Source: Bacillota bacterium (GTDB lineage Bacteria > Bacillota > Clostridia > Acetivibrionales > DSM-1351). Taken from it: a stretch of 64,000 nt of DNA. The translations under genes were made by a program, and so were the position numbers. Within the stretch, counting starts at the first letter, position 1; each line of letters opens with the position of its first letter. Shown here piece by piece: positions 25,655 through 34,157 of this stretch. The notes below the pieces were generated by a model that was given only the letters and a program-made list of their open reading frames with translations, ran no database searches and was not told where the DNA came from. The stretch lies in the NCBI GenBank assembly GCA_023400235.1, contig JAEXFI010000054.1, positions 1 through 64,000 on the forward strand, in the 5' to 3' direction.

Positions 25655-27418
25655 ATGCCATTTGACGGAATTGTGACAAAATGTATCGTAAATGAATTAA
25701 ACAGCCTGCTTGCAGGCGGTAGGGTGGACAAGGTATTTCAGCCCGAAGCAGATGAAATAGTGCTGCTGATACGTTCCAAAAGCAGGAACTACAGGCTTGT
25801 GGCCAGCGCCAATGCCAATTATCCGCGCCTTCACATTACAGCGGCACAAAAGGAAAATCCACAGGCGCCTCCTGTTTTCTGCATGCTTATGCGAAAGCAT
25901 CTATCCGGAGGAAGACTGCTGGACATAAGCTTTCACGACTATGAAAGGGTTATTTCTCTCAACATAGAATCAGTTAATGAATTGGGGGATTTGTCCGTTA
26001 AAAGAGTAGTCATTGAGATAATGGGAAAGCACAGTAATATTATCCTTCTGAACAGTCAGGATAAAATCATTGACTCTGTAAAGCACATAGACAGTGATAT
26101 CAGCAGTGTCAGGGAGATCATGCCGGCAAGGCCTTATTCCCTGCCCCCCGCTCAAGACAAGGTATTGCCTGAAGAGGTTGATGCAGATAATATTTTTGTG
26201 CACAAAGCCGCCGAGGAGGCCAAGCACCTGGAGGGGCTGCTGCTGAATATAATAAAGGGCTTCAGCCCGTATACCTGCAGGGAGATTTGTGCGGCAGCAG
26301 GTGTTCCGTCTAAAACACCTGTGGCAGGGTTGGACAGCTCTCAAAGGGAAAAAGTCATATCAGCCTTGAAGGCTTATCTATTGCAGATAAGGAACGATGC
26401 TTTTCAGCCCTGCATTATATACCAGGATAAGCACCTGCTCAGGCCGCAGGACTTTTACTGTTTTGCTCCCAGCCAGCCTGTCATATCAAAAAACTATGAG
26501 CTTTTATCCGTTGCTCTGGATGATTTCTATTCTCTAAGAGATACCAATGAACGCCTTTCACAAAAAATGGGAGATGTGGTGAAGGTAATCAAGAACAGTA
26601 TAGACCGCTGTGAAAAGAAGCTTTCCATATTTAGCGACAAGCTCCGTGAGGTGTCCGACAGGGACAGGCTTCAGCTTTATGGAGAGCTGGTCACCGCAAA
26701 TATATACTGTATTCCACCTGGCAGTAAAACCGCAAGGGTTCTGAATTATTACAGCGAAAATGAGGAATTTATTGATATCCCTTTAAATGAGCACAAATCC
26801 GTACAGGAGAATGCCCAGAAATACTACAAGCAGTTCACAAAGGCCAAGAGCACTCATTTAAACGTGACACAGCAGTTGAAAGAAACCTTGTCCGAGCTGG
26901 AATACCTTAATAGTGTACAAACTATGCTGGAGAACTGCAGCAACAGGCTGGAAATTGATGAGGTCAGGCAGGAGTTGACAGACCAGGGCTATATCCGGGC
27001 CTCGGCGAGAAGCCAAAAAAAGAAGCAGGACAAGCCCTCTTCCCCGCTGGAATTCATTTCAAGTGAAGGTTTTGTTATTCTTGTGGGCAAGAATAACAGG
27101 CAAAATGATTTCCTGACGTTGAAACTTGCCTCAGCAGGGGATATTTGGCTGCACACCAGAAATATGCCGGGCTCTCACGTTATTATAAGAACCGAACGCC
27201 GTGAGGTTCCGGACTCTACTCTTGAGGAGGCCGCAATACTTGCCGCCTATCACAGCAGTGCCAGAATGTCACATAATGTACCTGTGGACTACACCCTTGT
27301 AAAAAACGTAAAGAAGCCAGGCGGCGCAAAGCCCGGCATGGTAATATATGAAAATTTTAAAACGATTGCCATATCACCGGAGGAAGAGAAGGTTTTAAAG
27401 CTCACTAAGGACAAGTGA
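25655..27418 (+). CDS. rqcH: Ribosome quality control protein RqcH (NFACT family)
   Basis: Homologue of eukaryotic Rqc2/NEMF. In Bacillus, RqcH binds the split 50S subunit carrying a stalled peptidyl-tRNA and adds C-terminal alanine tails that mark the chain for degradation. The 587 residues show NFACT-N (MPFDGIVTKCIVNELN onward), a helix-hairpin-helix part and a long coiled coil (about 285-445). The C-terminal NFACT-R domain has the motif DIWLHTRNMPGSHVII. Older annotations call this family fibronectin-binding protein FbpA. GGGAG lies about 11 bases upstream of the ATG. Confidence 0.92.
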   Translation: MPFDGIVTKCIVNELNSLLAGGRVDKVFQPEADEIVLLIRSKSRNYRLVASANANYPRLHITAAQKENPQAPPVFCMLMRKHLSGGRLLDISFHDYERVISLNIESVNELGDLSVKRVVIEIMGKHSNIILLNSQDKIIDSVKHIDSDISSVREIMPARPYSLPPAQDKVLPEEVDADNIFVHKAAEEAKHLEGLLLNIIKGFSPYTCREICAAAGVPSKTPVAGLDSSQREKVISALKAYLLQIRNDAFQPCIIYQDKHLLRPQDFYCFAPSQPVISKNYELLSVALDDFYSLRDTNERLSQKMGDVVKVIKNSIDRCEKKLSIFSDKLREVSDRDRLQLYGELVTANIYCIPPGSKTARVLNYYSENEEFIDIPLNEHKSVQENAQKYYKQFTKAKSTHLNVTQQLKETLSELEYLNSVQTMLENCSNRLEIDEVRQELTDQGYIRASARSQKKKQDKPSSPLEFISSEGFVILVGKNNRQNDFLTLKLASAGDIWLHTRNMPGSHVIIRTERREVPDSTLEEAAILAAYHSSARMSHNVPVDYTLVKNVKKPGGAKPGMVIYENFKTIAISPEEEKVLKLTKDK

Positions 27419-27495
27419 TTATCTTCTTGGTCCAAACCTGCTAACCGGTTATATATATTTGTTAAATATAAAAAATGCTGTGAGGAGGTATTTAA

Positions 27496-28674
27496 ATGAT
27501 ATCGAATAAAATAAAAGACAGGCTTGCAAATTCATCTATGATAAGAGCAATGTTTGAAGAAGGTGCAAGACTAAAAAAGCTGTACGGAGCAGACAAGGTC
27601 TATGACTTTTCACTTGGAAATCCTGACCCGGAGCCTCCTGCGGAAGTCAAGGCAGCCTTGAGAGAGCTGGCCGGTTCAAAAGAGCCCGGAATGCACCTGT
27701 ATATGAATAATGCAGGTTACAATGAAGTACGGGAGACTATAGCGAATAAGATCAACCGGGAAACAGGACTTCAACTCACCTTTAACAACATAGTCATGAC
27801 GGTTGGAGCTGGAGGTGCCTTGAATGTTGTGTTAAAAACCCTTCTGAATCCCGGTGAGGAGGTTATTATTTTTGCACCTTACTTTGTTGAATATACCTCG
27901 TATATAGACAATCATGGGGGCAAGACGGTAATAGTAAATACCGACTCCAAAACCTTTCTGCCCGACCCTGAGCTCCTGAAATCCAAGATTACTGCCAATA
28001 CCAAGGCCATATTGATTAATACCCCGAACAATCCTACAGGAGTGGTATACGGTGAAGACGTATTAAAGGCCATTTCCAAAGTGCTTGAGGAAAAAGGAAA
28101 GGAATACGGTCATACCATTTATATTATTTCCGACGAGCCGTACAGGAAGCTGGCTTATGATGTGGAGATACCCAATATTCTGACAATATACAGGAATGCC
28201 ATAATGATTGACTGCTTCAGCAAATCCCTTTCACTGCCGGGAGAACGTATGGGATATATAGCTACAAATCCCGAGGCCGAAGATATTGACACCCTGATGG
28301 GCGGCCTGATTTACTGCAACAGGGTGCTGGGCTTTGTCAATGCACCCGCTCTGTTCCAGAAGGTTATAGCAAAGTCCATAGATTCCTCAGTAGATATAAA
28401 TATTTATAAGGAAAGAAGGGATTTGCTCTACAACGGCCTGACTCAACTGGGTTATGAATGCGTGAAGCCGGACGGGGCATTTTACCTCTTCCCCAAATCC
28501 CTGATTGCAGACGATGTGGAATTCAAGAACAGAGCCGTTAAGTACAATCTGCTCATTGTTCCCGGTTCAGGCTTCGGGGGCCCCGGCCACTTCAGGCTGG
28601 CTTACTGTGTAAGCCTTGAAACCATAAAGAACTCGCTGCCCGCCTTTGAAGCACTGGCAAAAGAATTCAGATAA
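27496..28674 (+). CDS. PLP-dependent aminotransferase (class I/II)
   Basis: A 392-residue fold-type I aminotransferase. The cofactor lysine is K243 in SKSLSLPGERMGY; NTPNNPTG and ISDEPYRKL are the usual pyridoxal contacts, and the arginine in GHFRLAYC is the carboxylate-binding residue. These features match the aspartate/aromatic aminotransferase family, but amino-acid specificity cannot be read from sequence by eye. GAGGAGG precedes the ATG. It converges with the DUF362 gene, only 12 bp away. Confidence 0.88.
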   Translation: MISNKIKDRLANSSMIRAMFEEGARLKKLYGADKVYDFSLGNPDPEPPAEVKAALRELAGSKEPGMHLYMNNAGYNEVRETIANKINRETGLQLTFNNIVMTVGAGGALNVVLKTLLNPGEEVIIFAPYFVEYTSYIDNHGGKTVIVNTDSKTFLPDPELLKSKITANTKAILINTPNNPTGVVYGEDVLKAISKVLEEKGKEYGHTIYIISDEPYRKLAYDVEIPNILTIYRNAIMIDCFSKSLSLPGERMGYIATNPEAEDIDTLMGGLIYCNRVLGFVNAPALFQKVIAKSIDSSVDINIYKERRDLLYNGLTQLGYECVKPDGAFYLFPKSLIADDVEFKNRAVKYNLLIVPGSGFGGPGHFRLAYCVSLETIKNSLPAFEALAKEFR

Positions 28675-28686
28675 ACAGCGCTATTT

Positions 28687-29580
28687 CTAATCTACAGCCA
28701 GGCCGTCACCATATGCAGCCTGGCTGAATATATTCTCAGCCTCCACCAGGGGGATACCCTCAATAATTATTTTTTCTATAATGCTTTCCCCTATTTTGCC
28801 GTTGCCGCACTCAAACAAGTAGTGCACCGCCTGGGGCTTAAAGCCTAAAAGCCTTGCAGCCACCGTATCAGCTGCAACAGGGTCGCAGCCGGCTACCACC
28901 AGCCCCGTATGCCTGGAAATCCCTTTTGAAGGGCCTGTACCTATCATGGCCGGACTGGCACTGATAATAGACAAATCAATGGGTACTTCACCAGCCATGG
29001 CATATATAAAACCATGCAGGTCTGTGTGGATTCCCAGGTTCTTTTTGGGATGCCCGTGTTCATCCGCAGGAGGCCACCCCAGTGCAATGTTTTTTATGGC
29101 TGCGGACATTGTGGCCTCCTCATGCTGCTTCAGCTGTGTAAAGGAAACCAAAACAGTAACCTCTTCAAACAACCTGTTCAGGTTGGTAGCCTTGACTATA
29201 GGATGCTCCAACGCTATCCTTGTAAAAGGCCCGTGGTTTAAGTCTATAAACTCCACACCCTCCTCGGCTATGACCTTCCCAAAGCCAACCGAGTTCATGA
29301 CGTCCTTTGTTTCACCGTCGGCGGTGCCGGTGGCAACCACTATCCTTTTTGGCGCTTTTGCCTTGAATATCCTTATTATCTGCCTGAGGCTTTCAGGTCC
29401 CACTACCACCGCAGAATCGGGCTGAGTGTTTTTTACCCAGTTAGGGGTAATCACTACTACATCCTCATTTCCAATGGCAGAGGTTATTTGCAGCAGCTCC
29501 AGTGCCTGCTTTATGGCTGCCGCTTCATCGCTGTTATGAGTTATTGCTACTTTGGGAGTATTCCATCTTCTAGTCCTCAT
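28687..29580 (-). CDS. DUF362 domain protein
   Basis: A 297-residue protein of the DUF362 family. Hallmarks are VVITPNWV, VVATGTADGETKDVM, the FTQLKQHEEATMSAAIKN segment and the distal GCDPVAADTVAARLLG motif. Some relatives carry a ferredoxin domain with Cys clusters; this one does not. Function is unproven, though members are often annotated as iron-sulfur or lactate-racemase-like proteins. AAAGGA precedes the ATG. It is divergent from the DtxR gene across a 328-bp gap. Confidence 0.8.
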   Translation of the reverse strand: MRTRRWNTPKVAITHNSDEAAAIKQALELLQITSAIGNEDVVVITPNWVKNTQPDSAVVVGPESLRQIIRIFKAKAPKRIVVATGTADGETKDVMNSVGFGKVIAEEGVEFIDLNHGPFTRIALEHPIVKATNLNRLFEEVTVLVSFTQLKQHEEATMSAAIKNIALGWPPADEHGHPKKNLGIHTDLHGFIYAMAGEVPIDLSIISASPAMIGTGPSKGISRHTGLVVAGCDPVAADTVAARLLGFKPQAVHYLFECGNGKIGESIIEKIIIEGIPLVEAENIFSQAAYGDGLAVD

Positions 29581-29908
29581 ACTATTTTCCTTTCATAGTA
29601 TATTTAGGCTTATTATTCCCACTCCAATCATATTAACTCATAATTTTTAAATACATTATCACAGTGTTCTGCCCCACTACTTTTGCTAAAGCCTTTCAAC
29701 ACTCTACTACCGTCCGCCGGCAGCGGCCATTTCCACAGTCTTTTGTCAGTACTCAGCAGCGGGTGCATGAATTTATAAACCTACTTTATTTTTGCAGGTT
29801 GAAAAGATATACTATATGTGAACGCCTTATTTTTGTACCAGCCCAAACCTATTGTTTATAAGAATTCAAAGGCGCTTCCTAATTTATTTGCAAATCCGGA
29901 GGAATATA
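29581..29908. other. 328-bp intergenic region, no gene seen
   Basis: Contains the upstream regions of the divergent DUF362 and DtxR genes. A weak TTGCAG-17-TATGTG lies on the plus strand near 29790-29820. The short open frame at 29664-29861 has no ribosome binding site or recognisable product. No copy of the TTAG-ATAT-CTAA palindrome found at 33917 and 34112 is present, so the DtxR gene does not seem autoregulated by that box. Confidence 0.4.
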
Positions 29909-30286
29909 TTGGACAAACTTACATTTGTAATGGAAAATTATTTGGAGGCCATCTATGAGCTTTCAGCCCAGGGAGCCGGTGCAAGGGTTTCGGATATAGC
30001 CCTCCGCCTTGGCGTAACAAAGGCAAGCACCAACAGTGCCATGTCCACCCTTTCTGAAAAGGGGCTGATAGTCAGTGAAAGATACAAGGAGGTTTTTCTC
30101 ACACCGGAAGGTCTGAAGCTGGCTGAACTGACTTCAAAAAAGCATCACGTAATCAGGCAGTTTCTAACAGAGGTTTTAAAAGTGGAGCCGTCCATAGCAG
30201 AAGCGGATGCCTGCGCCATAGAGCACGTTATCAGCTCTGACTCCATTGCCGCCATGCAAGCCTTTATGGAGCCGGGCAAGGAATGA
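29909..30286 (+). CDS. DtxR-family metal-dependent repressor
   Basis: A 125-residue repressor: an N-terminal winged helix (YLEAIYELSAQGAGARVSDI, then LGVTKASTNSAMSTLSEKG) and a dimerisation/metal domain. There is no C-terminal SH3 domain. Candidate ligands Cys102, Glu105 and His106 in DACAIEH match the primary-site residues of DtxR even in numbering, and His79 matches an ancillary ligand. Manganese sensors of the MntR type lack this cysteine, so iron is the likelier metal. Translation starts at a TTG (29909) with GGAGG 6 bases upstream. It converges with the ABC operon, abutting it, and the palindromes upstream of that operon are its likely targets. Confidence 0.85.
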   Translation: MDKLTFVMENYLEAIYELSAQGAGARVSDIALRLGVTKASTNSAMSTLSEKGLIVSERYKEVFLTPEGLKLAELTSKKHHVIRQFLTEVLKVEPSIAEADACAIEHVISSDSIAAMQAFMEPGKE

Positions 30287-32044
30287 TCATACACTCCAGC
30301 CCAGGCTCTCCTGTTGTATGGTAAAAAGTCTCTCATACAAGCCCTTCTTGCTCATCAGCTCCTCATGGGTGCCCTCTTCCACAGCCCTGCCCTTATCCAT
30401 GACGATTATTTTTCCTGCACCAGCCACCGTTCTAAGCCTGTGAGCGATTACAACAACTGTTTTGCCCTCTATGAGCCTGGAAATCGCCTGCTGGATCAGC
30501 ACTTCGTTTTCAGGATCCAGAGAGGCGGTGGCTTCATCCAGCAAAACAATTGGTGCATTTTTAAGCAGCGCACGGGCAATGGAAATTCTTTGCCTTTCTC
30601 CTCCTGAAAGAGTACTTCCGTTTTCCCCCAGCAGGGTTTCATAGCCCTCCGGCAAGCCCGGTACGAATTCGTCACAGCAAGCTGCGGCTGCAGCTGCCAT
30701 AACCTGTTCCCGTGTAGCATCCATGTTCCCGATTCTTATATTGTTGAAAACGGTGTCATTAAACAGCACCACATCCTGAAACACAAAGGATATATAGCTC
30801 ATGAGATGCTCAGGCTCCAATGCTTTAACATCTATTCCTCCGATTTTAACTGTACCCTGGTTCACATCCCAAAATCTTGCTATAAGCTTTGACAAGGTAC
30901 TCTTCCCGCTTCCCGAGGGGCCCACCAGGGCAGTAATGGAGTTTGCCGGTATTGACAGGTTCAAATCCCTTATAACTGTTTCCTCCTTTGAAAGCTTGCC
31001 CGTGTAGCTGAAGGACACATTTTTAAAGGCTATATTGAAATCCCTTATTTTTCTTTCACTGTCCCCCTCCATTACTGGAGTTGAGACAAGGGTCCTCATG
31101 CGTGCTGTGGAAACCTGCATATACAGAAGTTCAGGCAGCAGAGTGAGCTCCGTAAGTACAGGCCCGTATATCCTCACTACAATCAAAAAAAACATGAGCA
31201 GAGGAATCAGCTGTATCTCCCCTGAGGTCAGCAGGTAGGTTCCCACAAACACAGTAAGCCCTATTCCGGCCTGCACAACTATTTGAACCCCGGTCACCAG
31301 AACTCCTCCCACAAACTCCAGCTTCATTGCCATATCCTTCATAAGCCTTATGGCATTATCCAGGGTGGAAAACTTTGCGCCCGCCAGCCCGCAGGACTTT
31401 ATCACCTTTATTCCCTCCAGATATTCCTGCACCTGGTCGGAGGCCTTAAGCTTGGAGTCCACGTGCTTTTCACTGAGCCGGTCGGTTATTCTTCTGCTTA
31501 TTACAATTATGAGAAATGCCAAAGGCACAGTACAAAATACAGTCAGTGCCAGCCTCCAATCAAAGATTGCAAGGGACAGGCATATGACCGCTATGGAGAT
31601 ACCATTGGCCAGGAGCTGTGGAATTATGTGGCTCATCACATGCTCTGCGGTTGCACAATCACCCATGATATTTGTTGTAAGCTCTGAAAGATTTCTGGTA
31701 TTGAAAAAGCTCATGGGCAGCTTTCGAATGTGCTCTGCCACACGTATTCTGGTAGCTTCAGCCTCCATATATGAAGCTACATAGGTCTTTTTATAATCAT
31801 TTTTATGTGCCATAAAAACCAGCAATGCAGCAATAACCCCCAATCCAAAATATATCCACATTCTGGTCCAGGAGATTTCCCCTCCCATCAAGGGCTTGAG
31901 CAATTCCGCAAAAATCTGTATGGTTATGCCAAAAGGAAGCATCAAGGACAAATTTGTAACAGTGCACGCAGCAATTGCCTTTTTTAAATCGGAATACCCC
32001 TTTTCAGATAACAGCAGCTTTTCCTTCAACTTTAACATTTCCAC
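30287..32044 (-). CDS. ABC transporter half-subunit (permease-ATPase fusion), second gene
   Basis: A 585-residue type IV (exporter-fold) ABC half-transporter: six membrane helices (about 20-300), then a nucleotide-binding domain. That domain has Walker A GPSGSGKST, signature LSGGERQRISIARALL, Walker B IVLLDEATASLDPENE and the H-loop IAHRLRTV. The start lies inside the end of the upstream ABC gene; GTG at 32044 or the ATG two codons later (32038) are both possible. It probably forms a heterodimer with its neighbour. The pairing with a DtxR repressor and a divergent AraC regulator recalls the YbtPQ/IrtAB siderophore importers, which share this fold; drug or peptide export remains possible. Confidence 0.85.
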   Translation of the reverse strand: MEMLKLKEKLLLSEKGYSDLKKAIAACTVTNLSLMLPFGITIQIFAELLKPLMGGEISWTRMWIYFGLGVIAALLVFMAHKNDYKKTYVASYMEAEATRIRVAEHIRKLPMSFFNTRNLSELTTNIMGDCATAEHVMSHIIPQLLANGISIAVICLSLAIFDWRLALTVFCTVPLAFLIIVISRRITDRLSEKHVDSKLKASDQVQEYLEGIKVIKSCGLAGAKFSTLDNAIRLMKDMAMKLEFVGGVLVTGVQIVVQAGIGLTVFVGTYLLTSGEIQLIPLLMFFLIVVRIYGPVLTELTLLPELLYMQVSTARMRTLVSTPVMEGDSERKIRDFNIAFKNVSFSYTGKLSKEETVIRDLNLSIPANSITALVGPSGSGKSTLSKLIARFWDVNQGTVKIGGIDVKALEPEHLMSYISFVFQDVVLFNDTVFNNIRIGNMDATREQVMAAAAAACCDEFVPGLPEGYETLLGENGSTLSGGERQRISIARALLKNAPIVLLDEATASLDPENEVLIQQAISRLIEGKTVVVIAHRLRTVAGAGKIIVMDKGRAVEEGTHEELMSKKGLYERLFTIQQESLGWSV

Positions 32045-33860
32045 CCAACTCCTTTCCTCTCTGAATTTTCCATTCCACAGCTTTTGTGTACATATCCCAC
32101 ATCACCTTATATTTACCATTCCTTCGTATAAGCTCTTCATGTGTTCCCTCCTCCACCAGCCTTCCTTTATCCATAACAATGATTTTGTTGGCACTTCTTA
32201 TGGTAGACAGGCGATGGGCTATAATAATTACGGTTTTGTTCCGCATCAGTCTTTCAAAGGCTTTTTGTATAAGATATTCGTTCTCCGGATCTGCAAATGC
32301 AGTTGCTTCATCCAGCACAATTACCGGAGAGTCCTTTACAATGGCCCTGGCAATGGCAAGCCGCTGCCTTTCACCCCCTGAAAGGTGCACTCCCCTGGTT
32401 CCGATTACAGTGTCATAGCCCTTGGGCAGCTTTTCCACAAACTCATGGCACTGGGCGGCCTTGGCAGCCTCAAGCACCTGCTCGTCAGTGGCAGCCTGAT
32501 TTCCGATTCTGATATTGTCCATAATGCTCTGCTTGAATAAAAATACGTCCTGAAATACAAAGCTGACCTTATCCATTAGCTCCTCCAGCTTCATATCTCT
32601 GACATCAACTCCTCCTAGCCGGATACAGCCCTCCGCCACATCAAAGAACCTGGGAATCAAATGGGCAATGGTACTCTTTCCGCTCCCGGAAGGCCCCACA
32701 ATGGCAGTAACCTCACCCTGTCCAGCCAGGAAGGATACCTCTGTGAGAGCCGCCTTATCCTTTGCCTCATCATATAAAAAGGTAACCCCCTTGAACTCCA
32801 CACTGCAGCCCTCAGGCTGTCTGGAATTCTCTGTTTCGGCGAGAGCCTGCCTTTGCAGCACCTGATCCATACGTTCCACACCTCCGGTAATCTGCATGCC
32901 GTTACTGGTAACATACATTATTTTCATCATAACTGAGGATATGGAAGGCACAAATAAGAGATAAAAAATGAAGGTCATGGCATAGGTGGCATAATCGGTT
33001 GTGTTCATTCCTATCAGTATGCCTACCGGCAGCAGGAACAGGTATATGTTGTTAATAACTGTTGAAAAACCCGACATATAGTTTTCCCAACTGAGGGTAT
33101 ATGGAATTACAAATCCGGTATATGCCCTGATTGTTTCATGGAGTCTGCGGAAGGAATACACTGTCTGTTTAAAGGCCTTGACCACGGAAATACCCCTTAT
33201 ATACTCTACTGAAGCATTATTCATCTCCTCCAGCGCTGACTGGTATTTATCCATCATTGCCTTTGAGCCTTCATTTCCATAGGCTGAAAATTGCAGGACA
33301 AATGCCATCACTACGCCGGCCAGTGCGGCCAACCCAAACCTCCAGTCATAGGTCAGAAGGATTCCAAGCATAACCAGCGGTGCCACAAGTGACGCCACAA
33401 TGTCAGGAAGCTGGTGGGCTATAAAGCCCTCAATCTTTTCAATATTTTCATCCATAACCTTACGAAGCTTTCCGCTGCCAAAGTTTAGATGAAACCCCAA
33501 AGGAAGCCCCGCTATGTGTGAAGCAAAATCCACCTTCAGCCGGTAAAGAGTTCCAAATGCCGCAAGATGTGAACACATCAAGGCTGCAAAATACAGCAGC
33601 ACATTTCCTATCACACCTCCAAAAGCTATCCATCCAAAGGATATTGTCTTTTGTACATTAAGGCTTGAGAAGTCCGGGTACACCTTCATTATTTCGCCAA
33701 TAATATAATAAATGGATATAAAGGGCACAAAGGAAGCCACCGCTGCCAATGCAGACAGTACTGCGGAGCAAATAACAAGGGGCTTCTTTGTTGCTGCCAG
33801 CTCCATAAGCCTTGCCATGCCACTTTTTGGCCTATGGGCATTAGATTTTTCTTTTTTCAT
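32004..33860 (-). CDS. ABC transporter half-subunit (permease-ATPase fusion), first gene
   Basis: A 618-residue ABC half-transporter. Six membrane segments span about 30-310, with the cytoplasmic motif IEGFIAHQLPDIVASLV in the membrane domain. The ATPase has Walker A GPSGSGKST, signature LSGGERQRLAIARAIV and Walker B VIVLDEATAFADPENE. The ATAFADPE variant contrasts with ATASLDPE in its partner, indicating a heterodimer of unlike halves. AGAGG precedes the ATG. The operon promoter has a good -10 but a poor -35 with an AraC-like tandem repeat against it, and a DtxR-like palindrome in the leader. Confidence 0.85.
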   Translation of the reverse strand: MKKEKSNAHRPKSGMARLMELAATKKPLVICSAVLSALAAVASFVPFISIYYIIGEIMKVYPDFSSLNVQKTISFGWIAFGGVIGNVLLYFAALMCSHLAAFGTLYRLKVDFASHIAGLPLGFHLNFGSGKLRKVMDENIEKIEGFIAHQLPDIVASLVAPLVMLGILLTYDWRFGLAALAGVVMAFVLQFSAYGNEGSKAMMDKYQSALEEMNNASVEYIRGISVVKAFKQTVYSFRRLHETIRAYTGFVIPYTLSWENYMSGFSTVINNIYLFLLPVGILIGMNTTDYATYAMTFIFYLLFVPSISSVMMKIMYVTSNGMQITGGVERMDQVLQRQALAETENSRQPEGCSVEFKGVTFLYDEAKDKAALTEVSFLAGQGEVTAIVGPSGSGKSTIAHLIPRFFDVAEGCIRLGGVDVRDMKLEELMDKVSFVFQDVFLFKQSIMDNIRIGNQAATDEQVLEAAKAAQCHEFVEKLPKGYDTVIGTRGVHLSGGERQRLAIARAIVKDSPVIVLDEATAFADPENEYLIQKAFERLMRNKTVIIIAHRLSTIRSANKIIVMDKGRLVEEGTHEELIRRNGKYKVMWDMYTKAVEWKIQRGKELGGNVKVEGKAAVI

Positions 33861-33916
33861 CCTTAAACCTCTTTTCTATAATAATATTTAATACCTGAAA
33901 ACACTAAGATTTCATT

Positions 33917-33942
33917 AAAAAGTTAGGATATTCTAACTTTTT
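33917..33942. promoter_or_regulatory. DtxR-type palindrome in the ABC operon leader
   Basis: AAAAAGTTAG-GATATT-CTAACTTTTT: perfect 10-bp arms around a 6-base centre. It lies about 45-70 bases downstream of the predicted start of the ABC transcript. Half-sites TTAG/CTAA resemble those of DtxR/IdeR boxes. A second copy overlaps the start of the divergent AraC gene's transcript. Confidence 0.65.
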
Positions 33943-33993
33943 GTGCAAAAGTACTCCATTGCCTGGCAGGCTTACATGTGCTGCCAGTACTAT

Positions 33994-34022
33994 ATTATAC
34001 CAGTAACAGACTGCTGCTTCCG
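33994..34022 (-). promoter_or_regulatory. Activator-dependent promoter of the ABC operon
   Basis: TATAAT (33994-33999) on the minus strand has, 17 bases upstream, only CGGAAG (34017-34022), a very poor -35. The AraC-like direct repeat begins within this -35, the geometry of class II activation. Confidence 0.6.
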
Positions 34023-34052
34023 CTCCATTTGGCCGTTCTCCGCTCCATTTGG
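34019..34052. promoter_or_regulatory. Tandem AraC-type binding repeat
   Basis: TCCGCTCCATTTGG occurs twice (34019-34032 and 34039-34052) with an exact 20-bp period, i.e. about two helical turns. The proximal copy overlaps the -35 of the ABC operon promoter. Direct repeats spaced 20-21 bp are typical AraC-family sites, and the AraC gene is divergent next door. Confidence 0.6.
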
Positions 34053-34076
34053 ACATTTTTTAGCTGGAAAATAGTC

Positions 34077-34105
34077 TTTACTTTTTTGATGAAAAGACAT
34101 ATCAT
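34077..34105 (+). promoter_or_regulatory. Promoter of the AraC regulator gene
   Basis: TTTACT (34077-34082) and TATCAT (34100-34105), spacer 17 bases. Predicted transcription start near 34112 coincides with the start of the palindrome at 34112-34131. Confidence 0.55.
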
Positions 34106-34111
34106 AATAAT

Positions 34112-34131
34112 AAGTTAGAATATTCTAACTT
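34112..34131. promoter_or_regulatory. DtxR-type palindrome at the AraC promoter
   Basis: AAGTTAGAATATTCTAACTT is a perfect 20-bp palindrome, one base per arm different from the box at 33917-33942. Its position at the predicted +1 of the AraC transcript fits repression. Confidence 0.65.
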
Positions 34132-34157
34132 GCATCAAGAGGTTTTATCTTGGCAAT

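Noticed and set aside
29664..29861. A 65-codon plus-strand open frame before the DtxR gene
   Set aside because: Lacks a ribosome binding site and overlaps only upstream sequence of the DtxR gene.
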